From: Vibrio gangliei | GTDB taxonomy: Bacteria > Pseudomonadota > Gammaproteobacteria > Enterobacterales > Vibrionaceae | Direction: 5' to 3' | NCBI RefSeq assembly: GCF_026001925.1 | Contig: NZ_AP021869.1 | Coordinates: 930,001-994,000 of the forward strand | DNA length: 64,000 nucleotides | Shown here: one piece after another, positions 1 to 11,818 of the stretch | Position numbering within the stretch: position 1 is the first letter of the stretch | Layout of the letters: each line of letters begins with the position of its first letter | Notes under the pieces: model-generated | What the model saw: the letters and a program-made list of their open reading frames with translations, nothing else | Told to the model about the DNA's origin: nothing | Database searches by the model: none | Program-made: the position numbers and the translations under genes

Positions 1-105
1 ACGTGGGTTTGGAAACATGAACGCAATCCAGAAAAATTACCGGATGTGATGCAAGGCTGGCGTAAAGAAGTGGTGGGTAATGCGTTGAATGGGAAAATGC
101 AATAG
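1..105 (+). CDS. rnd: Ribonuclease D, C-terminal end (partial)
   Basis: The first 34 codons are open from the window edge and end in TAG. The tail contains LPDVMQGWRKEVVG, which resembles the end of the second HRDC domain of RNase D, the 3'-5' exonuclease that trims tRNA precursors. RNase D is the usual neighbour, converging on minE, in Vibrio. Only the last part is visible, so the assignment rests on one short motif and on synteny. The nuclease domain lies outside the window. Confidence 0.55.
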   Translation, partial: TWVWKHERNPEKLPDVMQGWRKEVVGNALNGKMQ

Positions 106-210
106 CGGGATTCGGAATCTCGTTACTCGTGTCTCGACTTTGATGCTGAGTATACATCGATCAACCGTTGTTACACGGAATTCTTTATAAATATTGCCTC
201 TAAAACGACA

Positions 211-248
211 AAACCCACTTCATTTTTGGTGAAGTGGGTTTTTCTTTT
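211..248. terminator. Bidirectional terminator between rnd and minE
   Basis: Twelve-base arms at 211-222 and 230-241 pair perfectly around a short loop and are followed by a T-rich run on the plus strand. The A-run before the left arm gives a U-tract for minE on the minus strand. It serves two converging genes. Confidence 0.85.
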
Positions 249-283
249 TCGAGAAACGAAATCCGAGTAACGAGTTTCGGTTT

Positions 284-541
284 TTAATCTTTTTCCGGCA
301 ACTGAATATTCAGTTCCAATACCGATAAATCGTCATCACCTTGTTCTAGGCTGACGTTGACCATCGATGGATCGACTTCGACGTATTTGCTCAGTACCTG
401 CAGAATATCTTCTTTCAACTGCGGCAAATAAGATGGGCTACTGCCTTGGTTACGACGTTCAGCAACAATGATTTGCAGACGTTCTTTCGCTAAGTTAGCG
501 GTGTCTTTTTTCTTAGGTCGGAAGAATTGCAGTAATGACAT
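284..541 (-). CDS. minE: Cell division topological specificity factor MinE
   Basis: An 85-residue MinE. The N-terminal part (MSLLQFF, then a basic KKK stretch and [12 protein letters not shown]) is the MinD-binding and membrane-targeting helix. The rest is the dimerising topological-specificity domain. MinE stimulates MinD ATPase and drives the pole-to-pole oscillation that keeps MinC away from midcell. It starts one base downstream of the minD stop, so the two are transcribed and probably translated together. Length and composition are normal for the family. Confidence 0.96.
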   Translation of the reverse strand: MSLLQFFRPKKKDTANLAKERLQIIVAERRNQGSSPSYLPQLKEDILQVLSKYVEVDPSMVNVSLEQGDDDLSVLELNIQLPEKD

Positions 542-542
542 T

Positions 543-1355
543 TTAACCTCCGAATAAGCGTTTAAAGATGCCTTTTTTCTCTTCCGTTAAGAAGCGAAAC
601 TCTTTTTCTTCACCCAAAAGACGATCAACTGCATCGCTGTAGGCTTGACCCGCATCAGATTCATCATCATGAATGACCGGTACACCTTTATTAGATGCAT
701 TCAAAACCGCTTGGCTTTCTGGAATCACACCCAGCAGTGGAATGTGAAGAATATCTTCAACGTCTGTCACACTGAGCATTTCACCCGCATTCACACGGGC
801 AGGGTTGTAGCGAGTAAGAAGTAGATGTTGCTTGACTGGCTCAAGACCTTGTTCAGCGCGTAGTGATTTTGAATCCAGTAAACCTAAAATGCGGTCAGAA
901 TCTCGTACTGATGACACTTCAGGGTTGGTGGTGATCACCGCTTCATCCGCAAAATACAGTGACATTAATGCGCCTTGCTCAATACCAGCAGGAGAGTCAC
1001 AAATGATGAAGTCGAAACCCATCTCATGCAGTTCAGTTAATACGCGTTTAACGCCAGTGTGAGTCAATGCGTCTTTATCACGAGTTTGTGAAGCCGGTAA
1101 GATGAAAAGATTCTCACAACGTTTATCTTTGATTAAGGCTTGATTCAAAGTGGCTTCACCGTTGATGACATTGACGAAGTCATACACAACACGGCGTTCA
1201 CAGCCCATAATTAAATCCAGATTACGTAGGCCAATATCAAAATCGATAACCGCCGTTTTTTTACCCCTGAGTGCAAGACCGGTGGCAATCGCTGCGCTAG
1301 ATGTAGTTTTGCCTACACCCCCTTTACCAGACGTCACGACAATAGTACGTGCCAT
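543..1355 (-). CDS. minD: Septum site-determining ATPase MinD
   Basis: A 270-residue ParA/MinD-family ATPase with the deviant Walker A motif GKGGVGKTT near the N-terminus. It ends in a basic amphipathic helix ([11 protein letters not shown]) that is the membrane-targeting sequence. The reading frame extends 12 codons further upstream, but I chose MARTIVV because this is the conserved family start and an AGGG-type ribosome-binding site lies just before it. MinD recruits MinC to the membrane and is released by MinE. The gene is separated from minC by 226 bp instead of the usual few tens of bases (see findings). Confidence 0.96.
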   Translation of the reverse strand: MARTIVVTSGKGGVGKTTSSAAIATGLALRGKKTAVIDFDIGLRNLDLIMGCERRVVYDFVNVINGEATLNQALIKDKRCENLFILPASQTRDKDALTHTGVKRVLTELHEMGFDFIICDSPAGIEQGALMSLYFADEAVITTNPEVSSVRDSDRILGLLDSKSLRAEQGLEPVKQHLLLTRYNPARVNAGEMLSVTDVEDILHIPLLGVIPESQAVLNASNKGVPVIHDDESDAGQAYSDAVDRLLGEEKEFRFLTEEKKGIFKRLFGG

Positions 1356-1581
1356 TTCATTTCCCTTATGTTGAATCAGTATTTCCAACAATGGATACGT
1401 TTTACAGTGTGATGCTTATCCCTTCGTACTTGACGCACTTTGGTTATGGTAAGCAATGACTGTTCAATGCCATTATTGCTCTCTGTTGTTGTTTTATCGC
1501 CTAATCAGCTTGCTTTACTGAAAATGCGTTTATCCCGAAAAAATTCAACCCGCAATGGTCAATAGACCTTAATGATTGAAT
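1356..1581. repeat. minC-minD spacer with decayed repeat sequence
   Basis: This spacer contains no gene. Bases 1521-1570 align, with one gap and about ten mismatches, to 57600-57649, the right end of the MITE-like element near 57.5 kb. Bases 1417-1433 resemble, in reverse complement, the sequence at 20401-20417. Both matches were found by eye. The reading is that one or more small repeats inserted here and then decayed. The left end of the MITE-like element is not recognisable. Confidence 0.55.
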
Positions 1582-2244
1582 TTATTTAATTTTGTCGAAT
1601 TGCAATTGTTCATCTTGCAAAGTCACTAACACTTTATGTTGCCAGACTTCTGGTGCGATTTGATCGCTGAGATGATAGTGGCCAGCAATAGATACCAACT
1701 CAGCTTGTAAATCATCACATAAAATCATCGCGCCTTTTTGACCATTCGCACCAGCCAGAGCGCGACCACGGCAAGTGCCATGAATATGAATGCTACCATC
1801 GGCAATCACTTCGGCTCCAGCACTAACATGGTTTAAAATCACTAAATCGCAATCTTTCGCATACACCTGTTGTCCTGAACGTATCGGTGTGCGAATGACT
1901 TTTGTTGGTACGATGTCGGCAGGGGCTTGATAGCTTGACTTACTGGTCGACATCACAGCAAAACCGGCATCCGTTACTTGTTTCTTGACCAAGGGTGACT
2001 GACATCCGGTGACCCCGACCGGAATCATACCCGCATTCACAATACCTTGATGAAGTGCGCTAAAATCGATGTCTACTTGAGAGGCTTTCTCAATGTCAAT
2101 AACCAGTGGTGCATGACTGAAAAACGCTGGGGCTTGTTCGACTTTTTGTTGTAAAAATTGCAAGCTGGTTTGCACGTTATCTTCCGGTAAATGCAAAACG
2201 GAGAGTGCGAAACTGCTGCCTTTTAAATCAGGTTTTGTAGCCAT
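1582..2244 (-). CDS. minC: Septum site-determining protein MinC
   Basis: A 220-residue MinC, the FtsZ-polymerisation inhibitor recruited to the membrane by MinD. The N-terminal domain (about 1-100) precedes a conserved C-terminal beta-helix with the glycine-rich [19 protein letters not shown] segment that dimerises and binds MinD. I start at [12 protein letters not shown], the family-typical beginning. The frame continues 21 codons upstream into sequence without family similarity. It is first in the minC-minD-minE order and divergent from ycgL. Confidence 0.95.
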   Translation of the reverse strand: MATKPDLKGSSFALSVLHLPEDNVQTSLQFLQQKVEQAPAFFSHAPLVIDIEKASQVDIDFSALHQGIVNAGMIPVGVTGCQSPLVKKQVTDAGFAVMSTSKSSYQAPADIVPTKVIRTPIRSGQQVYAKDCDLVILNHVSAGAEVIADGSIHIHGTCRGRALAGANGQKGAMILCDDLQAELVSIAGHYHLSDQIAPEVWQHKVLVTLQDEQLQFDKIK

Positions 2245-2525
2245 AGAGAAAGTTACTCTGAGTATTGAATACGCGTGATAATTTAAGATATTACTGCGTT
2301 TTATCAAAAGGTTATTTGTTGATCGATTTGATTAAACTAACAGTAACATTACAAAGTCTGACAATGTTATAGTCTATTTAAAACATCATTGGGTTAATTG
2401 CTTGTCATAATGATAAAAAAAGGTGTTAAATCCAAGTGAAAGTCCGTTTAATCAGTGTGTTTGCTTACAATGTGCCCAGATTTATCAAGGTAAGTGCTCA
2501 GTCGTCAAATTAGAAAGGGTGTTAT

Positions 2526-2801
2526 ATGTTGTGCTCGATTTATAAAAGTAGCAAAAAAGAGGGAATGTACTTGTATATTCCTAAAAAAGACGATTTTTCT
2601 GATGTCCCAGAAGCGTTATTGCAAATGTTTGGTAAGCCTATTTTCGTCATGGTGATGAAAATGGAAGGGCGCAAATTAGCGTTAGTCGATATTGAAAAAG
2701 TAAAACAATCGCTTAACGATGAGGGTTACTTTTTGCAATTGCCTCCTCCTCCAGTCAATTTGCTGGATGAGCACAAAGCACGTAAGTCTCAATCAGAGTA
2801 A
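2526..2801 (+). CDS. ycgL: YcgL domain-containing protein
   Basis: A 91-residue YcgL family protein. It contains [19 protein letters not shown] near the start and the family signature [10 protein letters not shown] near the end. The fold is known from structural genomics, but no biochemical role is established. It usually sits next to minC in gamma-proteobacteria, divergently, as here. An AAAGGG ribosome-binding site precedes the start. It is followed closely by the transglycosylase gene, so the two are probably co-transcribed. Confidence 0.93.
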   Translation: MLCSIYKSSKKEGMYLYIPKKDDFSDVPEALLQMFGKPIFVMVMKMEGRKLALVDIEKVKQSLNDEGYFLQLPPPPVNLLDEHKARKSQSE

Positions 2802-2828
2802 GCCCAGGTGGGCGGATTAAGGATGAAT

Positions 2829-3863
2829 ATGAACATGAAGTTAGTGGGGATGTCCGGTTTATTATTGACGGGGTTACTGAGCTTTAGCGTGAGCGCTCAA
2901 GACAGCGACTCTTCAACTGATTCAGCGACGGATGTTGTCCAGCAAGAACAAGACTTTCAAGCCTATGTTGAAGGTTTAAAACAAGAAGCTAAGCAAAAAG
3001 GGATCACAGATGCCACTATTGCCGCTGCGTTTAAAAATGTCGAATTTCACCCACGTGTAGTGAAAGCCGATAACAATCAGCCGGAGAAAAAACTGACGTT
3101 AGATGAATATATTCCTCGCGCAGTGCCGAATTGGAAAATTAAACAGGCGCGTCGTTTGTATCATGAGCATTTCGACGATCTACAGCGTATTGGTGAACAA
3201 TACGGTGTGCAGCCTCGTTTTATTGTCGCATTGTGGGGCGTGGAAAGTAATTTCGGCAAATATACTGGAAATCATAACGTGATCGATTCATTAGCCACAT
3301 TGGCTTTTGATGGACGTCGTGAAGCATTATTCCGCAAACAGACCATGGCGGCTTTGCAGATCATTGATGAAGGTCATATCAGTGCGGATAACATGAAAGG
3401 CTCTTGGGCTGGTGCCATGGGGCAATGTCAGTTTATGCCAACGTCGTTTTTAGCCTATGCACAAGATGGTAATGGTGATGGCAAGAAAGACATTTGGACC
3501 ACAGAGCAAGATGTGTTTGCTTCGGCAGCGAATTATTTAAAAACCGAAGGTTGGGATGACAAATACACCTGGGGCCGCCAAATTCGGGTACCACAAGGTA
3601 TTAACCCGGAGTTGCAAGGTCGTGAAGAAGAGAAAGGTAAATACTTACAAGAATGGTCAAAACTGGGGATCACGAATTTAGACGGCTCACCTTTACCGGT
3701 ACTGAATGAAGACATTAAAGCCTGGTTAATCATGCCCGATGATGAGATTGGTCGAAGCTACTTGGTGTACAACAACTATAACGTGCTAATGCATTGGAAT
3801 CGTTCCTATTATTTCGCACTTGCCGTGAGCACATTGGCGGATAAAATCGTTGACAATAATTAG
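2829..3863 (+). CDS. Lytic murein transglycosylase, MltB-like
   Basis: A periplasmic peptidoglycan-cleaving enzyme that forms 1,6-anhydromuropeptides. Residues 1-23 form a signal peptide ending VSA-Q, with no lipobox cysteine, unlike E. coli MltB. The SLT_2-type catalytic domain follows, with the glutamate in WGVESNFG (about E139) and the downstream GSWAGAMGQCQFMPTSF block. Several starts are in frame (GTG 2808, ATG 2823, 2829 and 2835). I chose 2829 because the AAGG at 2819-2822 is then 6 bases upstream, but this is uncertain. A C-terminal peptidoglycan-binding domain is not seen. Confidence 0.88.
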   Translation: MNMKLVGMSGLLLTGLLSFSVSAQDSDSSTDSATDVVQQEQDFQAYVEGLKQEAKQKGITDATIAAAFKNVEFHPRVVKADNNQPEKKLTLDEYIPRAVPNWKIKQARRLYHEHFDDLQRIGEQYGVQPRFIVALWGVESNFGKYTGNHNVIDSLATLAFDGRREALFRKQTMAALQIIDEGHISADNMKGSWAGAMGQCQFMPTSFLAYAQDGNGDGKKDIWTTEQDVFASAANYLKTEGWDDKYTWGRQIRVPQGINPELQGREEEKGKYLQEWSKLGITNLDGSPLPVLNEDIKAWLIMPDDEIGRSYLVYNNYNVLMHWNRSYYFALAVSTLADKIVDNN

Positions 3864-3952
3864 CTTTACTGCACAAGTGGTTAGCAAAAGGTAAAGTAAT
3901 GTAAATTCGTCTCGCATTCGTATCATTTTTGCTGATCAACCGCTATTTTTAG

Positions 3953-3990
3953 AGGCTGTCACACTTTTTTGTGACAGCCTTTTTATTTTC
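3953..3990 (+). terminator. Terminator after the transglycosylase gene
   Basis: Ten-base arms at 3953-3962 and 3971-3980 pair perfectly and are followed by TTTTATTTT. Confidence 0.88.
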
Positions 3991-3994
3991 ATAA

Positions 3995-4018
3995 GATATC
4001 GAGATATCGAGATATGAG
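3995..4018 (+). repeat. Three 8-bp tandem units over the efflux operon start
   Basis: The unit GATATCGA occurs at 3995-4002 and 4003-4010, and a third, degenerate copy GATATGAG covers 4011-4018. The third copy contains the first possible start codon of the adaptor gene. Each unit also carries a weak GAG-type ribosome-binding element. Confidence 0.8.
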
Positions 4019-4019
4019 T

Positions 4020-5168
4020 ATGCTTACTAACCGTTTAAATGTGGGATTATTGTCGGTTGTTTTGGTTGCAGGGGTTGCCGGATGTGATTCTGAATCTTCT
4101 GCACCACAACAAGCCGCCGCGAATCAGGCCATGCCAGTAGAAGCGATTTCTATGGCGAAAAAGCCAACAACGATGTACACCGAATTGCCAGCTCGTGTGG
4201 TGGCGACAAGAGTGTCAGAAGTTCGTCCACAGGTAACCGGTATTTTGCAACAACGTTTGTTTGAAGAAGGACAAATGGTTGAGCAAGGTGATGTCTTGTA
4301 TCAAATTGACCCGGCACCGTATCAAGCGGATGTGAAAAGTGCTCAAGCTGCTTTAGCGAAAGCCAAGGCCGATGAATCGGTACTGAAAAAAACAGCATTA
4401 CGCTATAAAGATCTCGTGCAGCGTAAGTTGATCAGTCAAGATGAATATGACACCGCTGACGGTAACTGGCAGCAAGCAAAAGCCCAATCTGCCGTTGCGC
4501 AAGCCGCACTCGATAACGCTAAAATTTCACTTTCTTACACTAAAGTCACTGCGCCAATTTCTGGCCGTATCGATATCTCAAATGTGACGGAAGGGGCACT
4601 GGTGACGGCAAACCAAGACGTGGCGTTGACGACCATTCAACCGTTAGATCCCATTTATATCGACATGACACAATCTTCTTTGTCGATGGCGAAAATCAAG
4701 AAAAGCCTAGGCTCGAATATGAATCCGAAAGTGGCCGTTAAATTAGAAGATGGCACTGAATATGACCAAATGGGGATGCTCACTTTCTCGGGTGCCAAAG
4801 TCGATACTTCAACCGGCAGTGTAACGCTACGTGCCAAAGTACCAAACCCTGATTCCATTTTACTGCCGGGTATGTTTGTCCGCGCTGAAATCGTAATTGC
4901 AGACCAGAAACCAATGTACACATTATCGCAAGGTTTAGTGAGCTTTGGTCAAGGTGGTAAAGCGACCGTCCTTGTGGTTGAAGACGGTAAAGTGGCAACG
5001 CGAGAAGTAAAAACAGGCCCAACCGTTAATGGTAATGAGTGGGTTATTGAATCCGGTTTGAAAGATGGCGATCAAGTGATTACCACGAACCTGATGAAAA
5101 TCCGCCCGGGTATGCCTGTGCAAGTTGTATCTGATGATGCAAGCGCGACTCAAACCGCACAGAAATAG
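4020..5168 (+). CDS. RND efflux periplasmic adaptor, AcrA family lipoprotein
   Basis: Membrane-fusion subunit of a tripartite drug efflux pump. It has a lipoprotein signal peptide with lipobox VAGC. The barrel-sandwich hybrid domain includes [25 protein letters not shown], a helical hairpin with heptads lies around residues 95-165, and beta-barrel and membrane-proximal domains follow. ATG 4014 is also possible. I prefer 4020 because GAG at 4009-4011 is then 8 bases away. The permease gene begins 11 bp after its stop. No TolC-type channel gene or local repressor is adjacent, so the pump probably uses a shared TolC. Close to AcrA/VmeA, but a precise orthologue cannot be set. Confidence 0.93.
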   Translation: MLTNRLNVGLLSVVLVAGVAGCDSESSAPQQAAANQAMPVEAISMAKKPTTMYTELPARVVATRVSEVRPQVTGILQQRLFEEGQMVEQGDVLYQIDPAPYQADVKSAQAALAKAKADESVLKKTALRYKDLVQRKLISQDEYDTADGNWQQAKAQSAVAQAALDNAKISLSYTKVTAPISGRIDISNVTEGALVTANQDVALTTIQPLDPIYIDMTQSSLSMAKIKKSLGSNMNPKVAVKLEDGTEYDQMGMLTFSGAKVDTSTGSVTLRAKVPNPDSILLPGMFVRAEIVIADQKPMYTLSQGLVSFGQGGKATVLVVEDGKVATREVKTGPTVNGNEWVIESGLKDGDQVITTNLMKIRPGMPVQVVSDDASATQTAQK

Positions 5169-5179
5169 GAAGCAGACCC

Positions 5180-8100
5180 ATGGTAAGATTTTTTATTGAT
5201 CGCCCAATATTTTCTTGGGTTATCGCAATTTTGATCATGCTGGCAGGTGTACTGTCAGTAATGAGTTTGCCAATACAGCAATACCCAACTATCGCGCCCC
5301 CAGCGGTCCAAATCAGTGCTGTTTATCCAGGTGCTTCGGCGAAAACGGCTGAAGACTCTGTGACTCAGGTGATTGAGCAAAACATGACAGGTCTGGATAA
5401 CCTTTTGTACATGTCCTCTTCAAGTAGCTCGTCAGGCTCGGTTTCAGTGACACTGACTTTTGCATTGGGCACAGATCCAGATATTGCGCAAGTACAGGTA
5501 CAAAACCAGTTGCAACAAGCCATGAGCCAGTTACCGAGCGATGTACAAAAGCAAGGTCTCAGTGTTCGCAAATCGTCCGCTTCGTTTATGTCTGTCAACG
5601 CATTTATTTCAACCGATGGCAGCATGACGCAAAGTGATATTCAAGACTACGTAAGTTCGCATATCGCAGATCCTCTGAGTCGATTGAATGGTGTGGGTGA
5701 CGTGCAGGTGTTTGGTTCGCAATATGCGATGCGTTTATGGCTTGATCCAGCGAAGTTAACCAGTTACCAATTAACGCCAATTGATGTTTATCAAGCGATT
5801 GAATCTCAAAACACTGAAGTAACAGTCGGCCAAATTGGTGGTGCGCCAGCGGTGCCAGGGCAGCAAATTAACGCCACCATTACTGCGCAAAACCGTTTGC
5901 AAAGTGTTGAACAATTTAAAAATATTTTGCTGAAAGTGCGTTCAGATGGCTCACAAGTTCGAGTAAAAGATGTCGCACGTGTTGAGCTAAATGGTGAAGA
6001 CCTCAGTGTTCTCGCACAATATAACGGTCAAGGTGCATCAGGGATTGCGATTAAGTTAGCCACAGGTGCGAACGCTATTGCGACCCAAAAGTTAGTTGAT
6101 GAGAAACTGGCTGAACTCGAAAAGTCCATGCCTGAAGGGCTGAAAGTCGTTAAAGCGATGGACACCGTACCATTTGTTAAAATCTCGATTGAAGAAGTGG
6201 TTCATACTTTAATTGAAGCCGTGGTTTTAGTTTTCCTAGTGATGCTGCTGTTCCTACAAAACTGGCGTGCAACTTTGATTCCAACTATCGCCGTGCCTGT
6301 GGTACTTCTGGGTACCTTCGGGGTGATGGCCGCGATGGGCTTTAGCGTTAACACCTTAACCATGTTTGGTATGGTTCTGGCCATCGGCTTGCTGGTGGAT
6401 GATGCCATCGTTGTGGTGGAGAACGTCGAGCGTGTAATGGCGGAAGAAAATTTGCCACCACTGGAAGCGACACGTAAAGCCATGAGTGAAATTACTGGCG
6501 CATTGATCGGTGTTGCAATGGTGCTTTCAGCGGTATTCGTCCCAATGGCCTTTATGAGTGGTTCAACCGGTGCGATATATCGTCAGTTCTCTTTGACCAT
6601 CGTATCCTCAATGGTGTTATCGGTTATCGTTGCGATGATCTTCACGCCAGCACTTTGTGCCACTATGCTGAAACCACATCATGGTGAGAAAACGACGGGC
6701 TTCTTTGGTTGGTTTAACCGTCACTTCAATCGCTCAAGTGAAAAATACACCAATGGCGTGCGTAAGATCCTTAGCCGTCCAAAACGTGTGTTCATTATTT
6801 ATGTTGTGATGTTGCCACTCATTGGTTGGATGTTCACCTCAATCCCGTCTAGTTTCTTGCCAGATGAAGACCAAGGTAACTTTATGGTCATGGTGCAGCT
6901 ACCCACCGGCGCAACATTAGAGCGTACTGAAAAAGTAATGGCGGATGTACGTGAATACTTTACTGAAAACGAAAAAGATACCGTGAAGTCATTCTTCCAA
7001 GTATCGGGTTTCAGTTTTGTCGGTCAAAGCCAAAATGCGGGTATGGCTTTCCTTGAGTTAAAAGATTGGTCAGAGCGTACCAAGCCGGGGCAGGATGTGA
7101 ATTCCATTATCGGTCGCGCAATGCAGCATCTAAGTCAAAATAAAGAGGGTGTCGTTTTTGCGATTAACCCGCCTGCCATTCGTGAACTGGGTCAGGCTTC
7201 GGGTTTCGATATGTACTTCGAAGACAGAACGGGTATTGGTCACGACAAACTCATGCAAGCTCGCGACATGCTATTGCAAGCGGCTAACCAAAATCCGGCA
7301 CTGCAAAAAGTACGTCCAAATGGTCTTGATGACCAAGCGCAGTTCTACATTGATCTGGACTATGAAAAAGCCAAAGCATTGGGTGTCAGCATTAGCGATA
7401 TCAACCAAACGCTATCGATGGCTTGGGGTTCTTCTTATGTGAATGACTTCATCGATCAAGGCCGAATCAAGCGCGTGTACATTCAAGCCGATGCGCCTTA
7501 TCGCATGACACCTGATGATTTAAACCATTGGTACGTGCGTAATGACCAAGACAAAATGGTGCCATTTAATGCCTTCAGCCACACACGTTGGGGTATGGGG
7601 TCACCTAACTTACAGCGTTATAACGGTAACTCAGCGGTTGAGATCTTAGGTGAAGCCGCGCCAGGTTACAGTACCGGTGATGCCATGAAAGCGATCGAAG
7701 ACATTGCGAAAACCTTACCTGATGGTGTTGGCGTGAGCTGGACAGGCATGTCTTACCAAGAGCGTGAATCAGGCGATCAAGCACCAATGCTATATGCGCT
7801 TTCAATGCTGATCGTATTCTTGAGCTTAGCAGCCTTGTATGAAAGTTGGACAATCCCGATGGCGGTTATCCTTGTTGTGCCTCTGGGCGTACTCGGTGCC
7901 TTGGGCGCGACCATGATGCGTGGCTTAGAAAACGACGTTTACTTACAAGTTGGTTTATTGACAACCATTGGTTTGTCAGCGAAAAACGCCATCTTGATCG
8001 TTGAGTTCGCCAAAGATCTATACGAGAAAGGCATGGGCTTGATGGAAGCCACATTAGAAGCGTGTCGTATGCGTTTGCGTCCAATCTTGATGACTTCATT

Positions 8101-8332
8101 TGCATTCATCTTGGGCGTATTACCATTGGCAACCAGTACGGGGGCGGGCGCAAACTCACGTCATGCCATTGGTACCTCGGTGATCGGTGGTATGTTAACC
8201 GCAACCTTCTTAGCTATCTTCTTCGTGCCTATGTTCTATGTCGGTGTGATGAAACTCTTTGGTGGTAAAAGAAAGCAAGCGGAAAACCACACGCAACAAG
8301 ATCAGCCTGCAATAGAATCGAAAGACTCATAA
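5180..8332 (+). CDS. RND multidrug efflux permease, AcrB family (HAE1)
   Basis: A 1050-residue inner-membrane proton/drug antiporter, the usual length for AcrB. It starts with the classic [13 protein letters not shown] helix. The proton-relay aspartates are D407 and D408 in [17 protein letters not shown], the same numbers as in AcrB, and the partner lysine is K935 in [13 protein letters not shown]. Two large periplasmic porter loops lie between TM1-2 and TM7-8. It trimerises with the upstream adaptor and exports a broad set of amphiphilic compounds. Substrates cannot be read from the sequence. The gene ends before a terminator, so the operon has two genes. Confidence 0.95.
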   Translation: MVRFFIDRPIFSWVIAILIMLAGVLSVMSLPIQQYPTIAPPAVQISAVYPGASAKTAEDSVTQVIEQNMTGLDNLLYMSSSSSSSGSVSVTLTFALGTDPDIAQVQVQNQLQQAMSQLPSDVQKQGLSVRKSSASFMSVNAFISTDGSMTQSDIQDYVSSHIADPLSRLNGVGDVQVFGSQYAMRLWLDPAKLTSYQLTPIDVYQAIESQNTEVTVGQIGGAPAVPGQQINATITAQNRLQSVEQFKNILLKVRSDGSQVRVKDVARVELNGEDLSVLAQYNGQGASGIAIKLATGANAIATQKLVDEKLAELEKSMPEGLKVVKAMDTVPFVKISIEEVVHTLIEAVVLVFLVMLLFLQNWRATLIPTIAVPVVLLGTFGVMAAMGFSVNTLTMFGMVLAIGLLVDDAIVVVENVERVMAEENLPPLEATRKAMSEITGALIGVAMVLSAVFVPMAFMSGSTGAIYRQFSLTIVSSMVLSVIVAMIFTPALCATMLKPHHGEKTTGFFGWFNRHFNRSSEKYTNGVRKILSRPKRVFIIYVVMLPLIGWMFTSIPSSFLPDEDQGNFMVMVQLPTGATLERTEKVMADVREYFTENEKDTVKSFFQVSGFSFVGQSQNAGMAFLELKDWSERTKPGQDVNSIIGRAMQHLSQNKEGVVFAINPPAIRELGQASGFDMYFEDRTGIGHDKLMQARDMLLQAANQNPALQKVRPNGLDDQAQFYIDLDYEKAKALGVSISDINQTLSMAWGSSYVNDFIDQGRIKRVYIQADAPYRMTPDDLNHWYVRNDQDKMVPFNAFSHTRWGMGSPNLQRYNGNSAVEILGEAAPGYSTGDAMKAIEDIAKTLPDGVGVSWTGMSYQERESGDQAPMLYALSMLIVFLSLAALYESWTIPMAVILVVPLGVLGALGATMMRGLENDVYLQVGLLTTIGLSAKNAILIVEFAKDLYEKGMGLMEATLEACRMRLRPILMTSFAFILGVLPLATSTGAGANSRHAIGTSVIGGMLTATFLAIFFVPMFYVGVMKLFGGKRKQAENHTQQDQPAIESKDS

Positions 8333-8356
8333 TCTGGCTATGTAATAAAGATAATC

Positions 8357-8390
8357 AAGGCAGTGGGTGAGAGCTCGCTGCCTTTTTATT
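8357..8390 (+). terminator. Terminator after the RND permease
   Basis: Arms AAGGCAG (8357-8363) and CTGCCTT (8378-8384) are followed by TTTATTTAT. The stem is extended by a G-T pair. Confidence 0.75.
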
Positions 8391-8464
8391 TATCCGTGAC
8401 AAGTTAACCGCCACAGTCAGTGCTACAATTCTGGGCAGAAAAATAAATCTGGAGATAAATACTT

Positions 8465-8875
8465 ATGATTAAAGGAAGTTGCTTATGCGGCGCCATTCAC
8501 TATGATGTGGAATTGGTCGAAGGAAAGGTATTTAATTGTCATTGCCAATACTGTCGTAAAGCTCATGGTGCCGATTATGTCACCGTTGCATTGGCTGATG
8601 CTAGCACACTCACCATTAAGGATGAGCAGCATCAATTGAAAGAGCATCAAACCGGCACTGGAGGCTTTCGAGCATTTTGCTCAACTTGCGGCACGCGTTT
8701 GTTTAATTATGCTCCAGATAAAAGCCTCTATTTCAGCGTGACGCTATCGACGGTTGATACCCCGGTTAACGCCAAACCGGTTGCCAATTTCCATATCGAT
8801 TCAAAAGCCAGTTGGTGTGAATTAAACCCTAATATTCCAAGCTATGAAGGCGTACCGGAAGGGATTATTCGTTAA
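8465..8875 (+). CDS. GFA family protein (CENP-V/GFA zinc fold)
   Basis: A 136-residue protein of the glutathione-dependent formaldehyde-activating enzyme fold. The zinc ligands are visible: C6 and C8 in GSCLCGA, C25, C27 and C30 in NCHCQYCR, and C72 and C75 in FCSTCGTR. Only a few members have proven formaldehyde-glutathione activity and many are uncharacterised, so the reaction is not assigned. It stands alone with its own terminator, converging on folD. A GGAG site lies 10-13 bases before the start. Confidence 0.88.
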   Translation: MIKGSCLCGAIHYDVELVEGKVFNCHCQYCRKAHGADYVTVALADASTLTIKDEQHQLKEHQTGTGGFRAFCSTCGTRLFNYAPDKSLYFSVTLSTVDTPVNAKPVANFHIDSKASWCELNPNIPSYEGVPEGIIR

Positions 8876-8878
8876 AAA

Positions 8879-8910
8879 AACGCCCCTGTTTTTGACGAGG
8901 GGCGTTTATC
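8879..8910. terminator. Shared terminator between the GFA gene and folD
   Basis: Nine-base arms at 8879-8887 and 8898-8906. On the minus strand the hairpin is followed by seven U residues, so it is strong for folD. On the plus strand the tail is weaker. Confidence 0.85.
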
Positions 8911-8941
8911 CATGCTATTTCACTTTGTTTTGAAAAGTGGA

Positions 8942-9796
8942 TTATTTCGAAAAGTTTTCACACGCATACATGGTGTTTTCAATGAGGCTTGCCACTGTCA
9001 TTGGGCCGACACCACCTGGTACAGGTGTAATATGGCTCGCGTTGTCTTTCGCGACATCGTATTCCACATCACCGATCAGTTTTCCATCATCCATACGGTT
9101 AATACCCACATCGATCACCACTGCGCCTTTCTTGATCCAAGCACCCGGAATGAAGTTGGGTTTACCGACAGCAACCACTAATAGATCCGCTTGGCGAATA
9201 TGGCCTTCTAAATCTTTAGTGAAACGGTGACAAGTGGTGGTGGTGCAGCCTGCAAGTAATAGCTCTAACGTCATTGGGCGGCCAACGATGTTCGATGCGC
9301 CAACGATCACAGCATGTTTACCATGAGTATCAATATTGTAGCGCTCTAGCAGCGTCATGATACCTTTTGGTGTACAAGAACGTAATTTGGGCATACGTTG
9401 GCATAAGCGACCAACGTTATAAGGATGGAAACCATCAACGTCTTTTTCTGGGTGAATGCTTTCTAATACTTTTGTGCTATCTATACCAGCAGGAAGAGGA
9501 AGCTGAACTAAAATACCATCGATTTCAGGATCGTTATTTAATTCTTCTACTACAGCCAACAGTTCTTCTTCTGATGTAGTTGCAGGTAAATCAAAAGACT
9601 TAGAAACAAAGCCGACTTCTTCACAAGCACGACGTTTACTGCCGACATACACTTGTGACGCTGGATCACTACCAACCAAAACAACCGCTAGCCCTGGGGC
9701 GCGTAAACCCGCCTCGACACGCGCTTGAACACGAGCTTTAACTTCAGAACGAACAGTTTGTGAAATCAACTTTCCATCAATAATTTGAGCAGTCAT
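8942..9796 (-). CDS. folD: Methylenetetrahydrofolate dehydrogenase/cyclohydrolase FolD
   Basis: A 284-residue bifunctional enzyme that interconverts 5,10-methylene-THF and 10-formyl-THF, the one-carbon donor for purines and formyl-Met-tRNA. The catalytic block [15 protein letters not shown] carries the Tyr and Lys, and QLPLPAGID and the NADP-binding [13 protein letters not shown] follow, ending in [11 protein letters not shown]. Length matches E. coli FolD. The start has GGAAAA just upstream. A PurR-type palindrome lies about 82 bp upstream, consistent with purine control. The tRNA-Arg gene diverges from it. Confidence 0.97.
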   Translation of the reverse strand: MTAQIIDGKLISQTVRSEVKARVQARVEAGLRAPGLAVVLVGSDPASQVYVGSKRRACEEVGFVSKSFDLPATTSEEELLAVVEELNNDPEIDGILVQLPLPAGIDSTKVLESIHPEKDVDGFHPYNVGRLCQRMPKLRSCTPKGIMTLLERYNIDTHGKHAVIVGASNIVGRPMTLELLLAGCTTTTCHRFTKDLEGHIRQADLLVVAVGKPNFIPGAWIKKGAVVIDVGINRMDDGKLIGDVEYDVAKDNASHITPVPGGVGPMTVASLIENTMYACENFSK

Positions 9797-9875
9797 GGTT
9801 TTCCTTCAATCCTTATTTGACTAGCTGTGCTAGATTTGCGGCGTATTGTCGCAAAAAAATAAAGTAATATCCATA

Positions 9876-9891
9876 AGGCAAACGTTTGCTT
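9876..9891. promoter_or_regulatory. Candidate PurR operator upstream of folD
   Basis: The core GCAAACGTTTGC (9878-9889) is a perfect 12-bp palindrome and matches the PurR consensus ACGCAAACGTTTGCGT at all but the outermost bases. PurR represses purine and one-carbon genes in gamma-proteobacteria when hypoxanthine or guanine is bound. Other LacI-family proteins use related cores, so the identity is inferred from the target gene. Confidence 0.75.
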
Positions 9892-10008
9892 TTTGCCGTT
9901 TTACAGATTTGATGGGTCGCTAATTACACCGGGTATCATTGCTTTAAGCGTTCCGCCCCAATAATGCCTTTTTTTTCAACACTCAAGCCCTAATCACATA
10001 GAAAGCGA

Positions 10009-10036
10009 TTGACCTGACTTTTTCATCTCGTATAAT
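10009..10036 (+). promoter_or_regulatory. Sigma-70 promoter of tRNA-Arg
   Basis: A -35 TTGACC (10009-10014) and a perfect -10 TATAAT (10031-10036) are separated by 16 bp. They place the transcription start only a few bases before the tRNA. Confidence 0.85.
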
Positions 10037-10048
10037 TCCCCACTCAAA

Positions 10049-10125
<77 letters not shown>

Positions 10126-10133
10126 TATAAAGA

Positions 10134-10177
10134 AACCCCAGATAACCATTTTGAGTTGTCTGGGGTTTTTGCTTTTG
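10134..10177. terminator. Terminator after tRNA-Arg
   Basis: Thirteen-base arms at 10134-10146 and 10155-10167 pair with one mismatch, followed by TTTTGCTTTT. On the other strand it can also stop transcripts of the glycosidase gene. Confidence 0.88.
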
Positions 10178-10201
10178 AAATGACTGAATGCAAATTATTC
10201 G

Positions 10202-11740
<1,539 letters not shown>

Positions 11741-11818
11741 TTAATTCTATATTGATATAACTGGTGAGTAATGTCTTAATGCAAAATTGGAGTTTGGACA
11801 AATTGAATAAGGGATAAA

